Positions 62,236-64,000 of a stretch of DNA of 64,000 nucleotides are shown piece by piece. The notes under the pieces are model-generated. The model was not told the origin of the DNA. It saw only the letters and a list, made by a program, of their open reading frames with translations, and ran no database searches. Positions within the stretch are counted from its first letter, which is position 1. Each line of letters opens with the position of its first letter. A program made the position numbers and the translations under genes. Source of the stretch: Nymphaea colorata (taxonomy: Eukaryota > Streptophyta > Magnoliopsida > Nymphaeales > Nymphaeaceae); contig NC_045138.2 in assembly GCF_008831285.2 (NCBI RefSeq), positions 31,529,934 to 31,593,933 on the forward strand, in the 5' to 3' direction.

Positions 62236-62390
62236 AAAAATTTAAGTGGTCTAGGATATACCAAGATACTCCGTCCTTTTACGCATGCAGTTTAATGCAA
62301 TGCATTGGCCTGTGTATGTGAAAGGCCCAACCATCTCAATGGCAACAAAAATCTGCATCCTTATGATCAGAACAGTCTAATCCACCATGA

Positions 62391-62530
62391 TGGATGATTA
62401 AGAGAAAAACAAAGAAAAAAAAATGAAAAACATTTTTGTCATCTATTATTTGTTTTTATTTTTTTCTTTATGTTTTTCTCTCAACCATATGAATAACTCT
62501 AGATAGTCAGAGCTATATATATATATATAG
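62391..62530. repeat. Hairpin repeat family C, copy at 62.4 kb, with adjoining (TA)n
   Basis: The left arm GATTAAGAGAAAAACAAAG plus an A-run (62396-62425) is complementary to the right arm CTTTATGTTTTTCTCTCAACC (62465-62485). A flank GAATAACTCTAGATAGTCAG then leads into (TA)n at 62513-62529. The parts and their order match 10136-10306. Confidence 0.75.
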
Positions 62531-62540
62531 ACACACACGC

Positions 62541-63300
62541 ACCGATAATCGCCGGTTCTAATTTTATGGGCATCAATGTCATGCACACATTAAATAAGTC
62601 CTTAAGCCCAAACTAAGGTACTTACCACAAAATCTCCCAACCCTACACCAAAGGATAAAGATACAAAAATGAGAATGGGTCAGATTTCAATGACACACCT
62701 TTTATCATATAGATGTTCACATATTCAGCTTCAAATATAAACAAAAAATGAATCATACCATAGCAATTCCAATTCATCATACACTGTTGCCAATATAACA
62801 ACTTATATAAGAAATGCTGACATGGATAAAAAAGAAACGGCTCGAATACCATCTACTAATATTACCGAAAACATTGTTAAATACTTATACTAGAGGATTT
62901 TATAAAAGAAATGTTAGGAAGCATTGGGAGTATTTATTACCATACCTAGGATCAACCAAAATTGAGTAGACGGCTAGGAACACCAAGGTACACAAAAGAT
63001 TAGTAATGGAGATATTGTAGCTTATCAAATCTGACTCTTAAACATACAATAAAATCTGAACGGTATTACAGCATGTTCAAAGTGTGTGGATATTGAATGA
63101 AGAATATTTATGTAAAACTAAATCTAAATCTGAACGCAATATGAGTATATATCTATTTAAATCTGAACTCAAATCCAATTAGATGTCATTTCTTAAATCC
63201 AATTAAACTTCATAAGTTTTCATAATCAAATGTTAATTTTTTTTCTCTCTATATATATCTGACATTGATGTCCATAAAAATAGAACCGGCGATTAATCTA
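62541..63300. repeat. Inverted repeat pair, ~37 bp arms 680 bp apart
   Basis: GCCGGTTCTA(A/T)TTTTATGG followed by (G/A)CATCAATGTCA is present at 62551-62581 on the plus strand and at 63261-63291 on the minus strand. A TAATC word extends the match on the outer side, and (AT)n occurs near both arms. The AT-rich interior has no ORF of note. This is the outline of a non-autonomous inverted-repeat element or of two oppositely oriented copies of one element. Confidence 0.7.
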
Positions 63301-64000
63301 CCATGACCCTTCAGAGGATGTTAGGTATTCTGCCTCATGAAACATCCACTCACGGGCATTAATCTACCATGCAATAAGGGATGGAAACTCCAAAATATCC
63401 CCTTTGCAACTTTGCCCAAGAACAAGTATCACGAACATGAGCCCTTCTGCTCCATATCCATATCGCACACCTTGCTCTTCAAAATAGAAAGCAAAAGCAC
63501 CTTGTTTTTTATGCTTCCAAGGGAACAAACCAAACGTTGTGTTGAAGAACATAATGTTTGAAACACAAATTCTTAAAACATCATGTTCTTATTATAAGAA
63601 ATGTGGCGCAGTTATAACTTAATGCTATTGTTAGATCCAGCAGTCAAGTACTAGACATAAACATACCATGTTTCTCGCAATAAGAACATAGTATTATCAA
63701 AATATGTGGTAAGAATATTTGTTCCATGAACAATTTATCATTATTAGACACCTTTCAAGAAATTTATCCCACCAAATGTGTTTGGTCTTTTAAAAGAATG
63801 ACCGATGCTTCTTCGTGGGAGTTGGCACAATTGGTATGTAGTCAATTTCTGGTTTGAATCTTTCGGGTGTCGACTTATGTGTTCTTCAAGTAAAAGAGTC
63901 GTATGGATAGCATTTCACACCGAGAGTAGGCTTTGTACTTTACAGGAACAATAGATTAGATTGAAGCTTTGACTCATAAAATGAAATACTCTTCTTCCTT

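Larger units (their letters stand above)
61446..64000. other. Intergenic region upstream of the DLK2-like gene
   Basis: After the promoter, the region holds (AT)n tracts, family B and C repeats and an inverted repeat pair. No coding gene is recognised to the end of the window. The last 200 bases (63820-63870) have words resembling Pol III A and B boxes, but too close together to be a tRNA. Confidence 0.55.

Noticed and set aside
63820-63870. tRNA- or SINE-like A box (TGGCACAATTGG) and B box (GGTTTGAATCTT)
   Set aside because: The boxes are only about 16 nt apart, too close for a tRNA, and no cloverleaf arms pair.

Overview
This window is nuclear DNA from a flowering plant. Every recognisable gene is a plant gene with many short spliceosomal introns. 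The space between genes is AT-rich and full of (AT)n, (GA)n and (CT)n microsatellites and decayed short transposable elements. The species cannot be fixed from the sequence. Five protein genes could be modelled exon by exon, and the splice phases close in all five.

Layout. 1-12.9 kb: intergenic, made of microsatellites and short dispersed repeats. 12.9-19.8 kb (+): MLN51/Barentsz (CASC3), a core exon junction complex protein, 9 coding exons, 699 codons, with two upstream ORFs and a possible intron-bearing 3'UTR. 19.8-26.0 kb: intergenic, with two adjacent hAT-like MITEs and a 116 bp insertion flanked by a perfect 17 bp direct repeat. 26.1-33.8 kb (+): a VIN3-like (VEL/VIL) Polycomb cofactor with PHD, FNIII and VID domains, 718 aa. 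33.8-39.4 kb: CT/GC-rich leader-like segments, a diverged duplication and a minisatellite. 39.4-41.1 kb (+): a VPS55 family endosomal membrane protein, 140 aa. 41.1-44.2 kb: intergenic, with a polypyrimidine/GC repeat block. 44.2-54.9 kb (+): HCF101, the plastid Fe-S scaffold and carrier P-loop ATPase, 15 exons, 525 aa. 54.9-59.1 kb: intergenic. 59.1-61.4 kb (-): a DLK2-like alpha/beta hydrolase of the D14/KAI2 family, 267 aa, intact catalytic triad, about ten residues short in one loop. 61.4-64 kb: intergenic, with inverted-repeat elements.

The genes do not form a pathway or cluster; each works in its own compartment (nucleus/RNA, chromatin, endosome, plastid, and hormone-like signalling). 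No new multi-gene system was found. The most interesting items are the possible NMD-sensitive 3'UTR introns of MLN51, a phase-preserving candidate cassette exon in the VIL gene, two GC-AG introns, the loop-deleted DLK2-like protein, and several short repeat families that recur across the window and can be aligned by eye.
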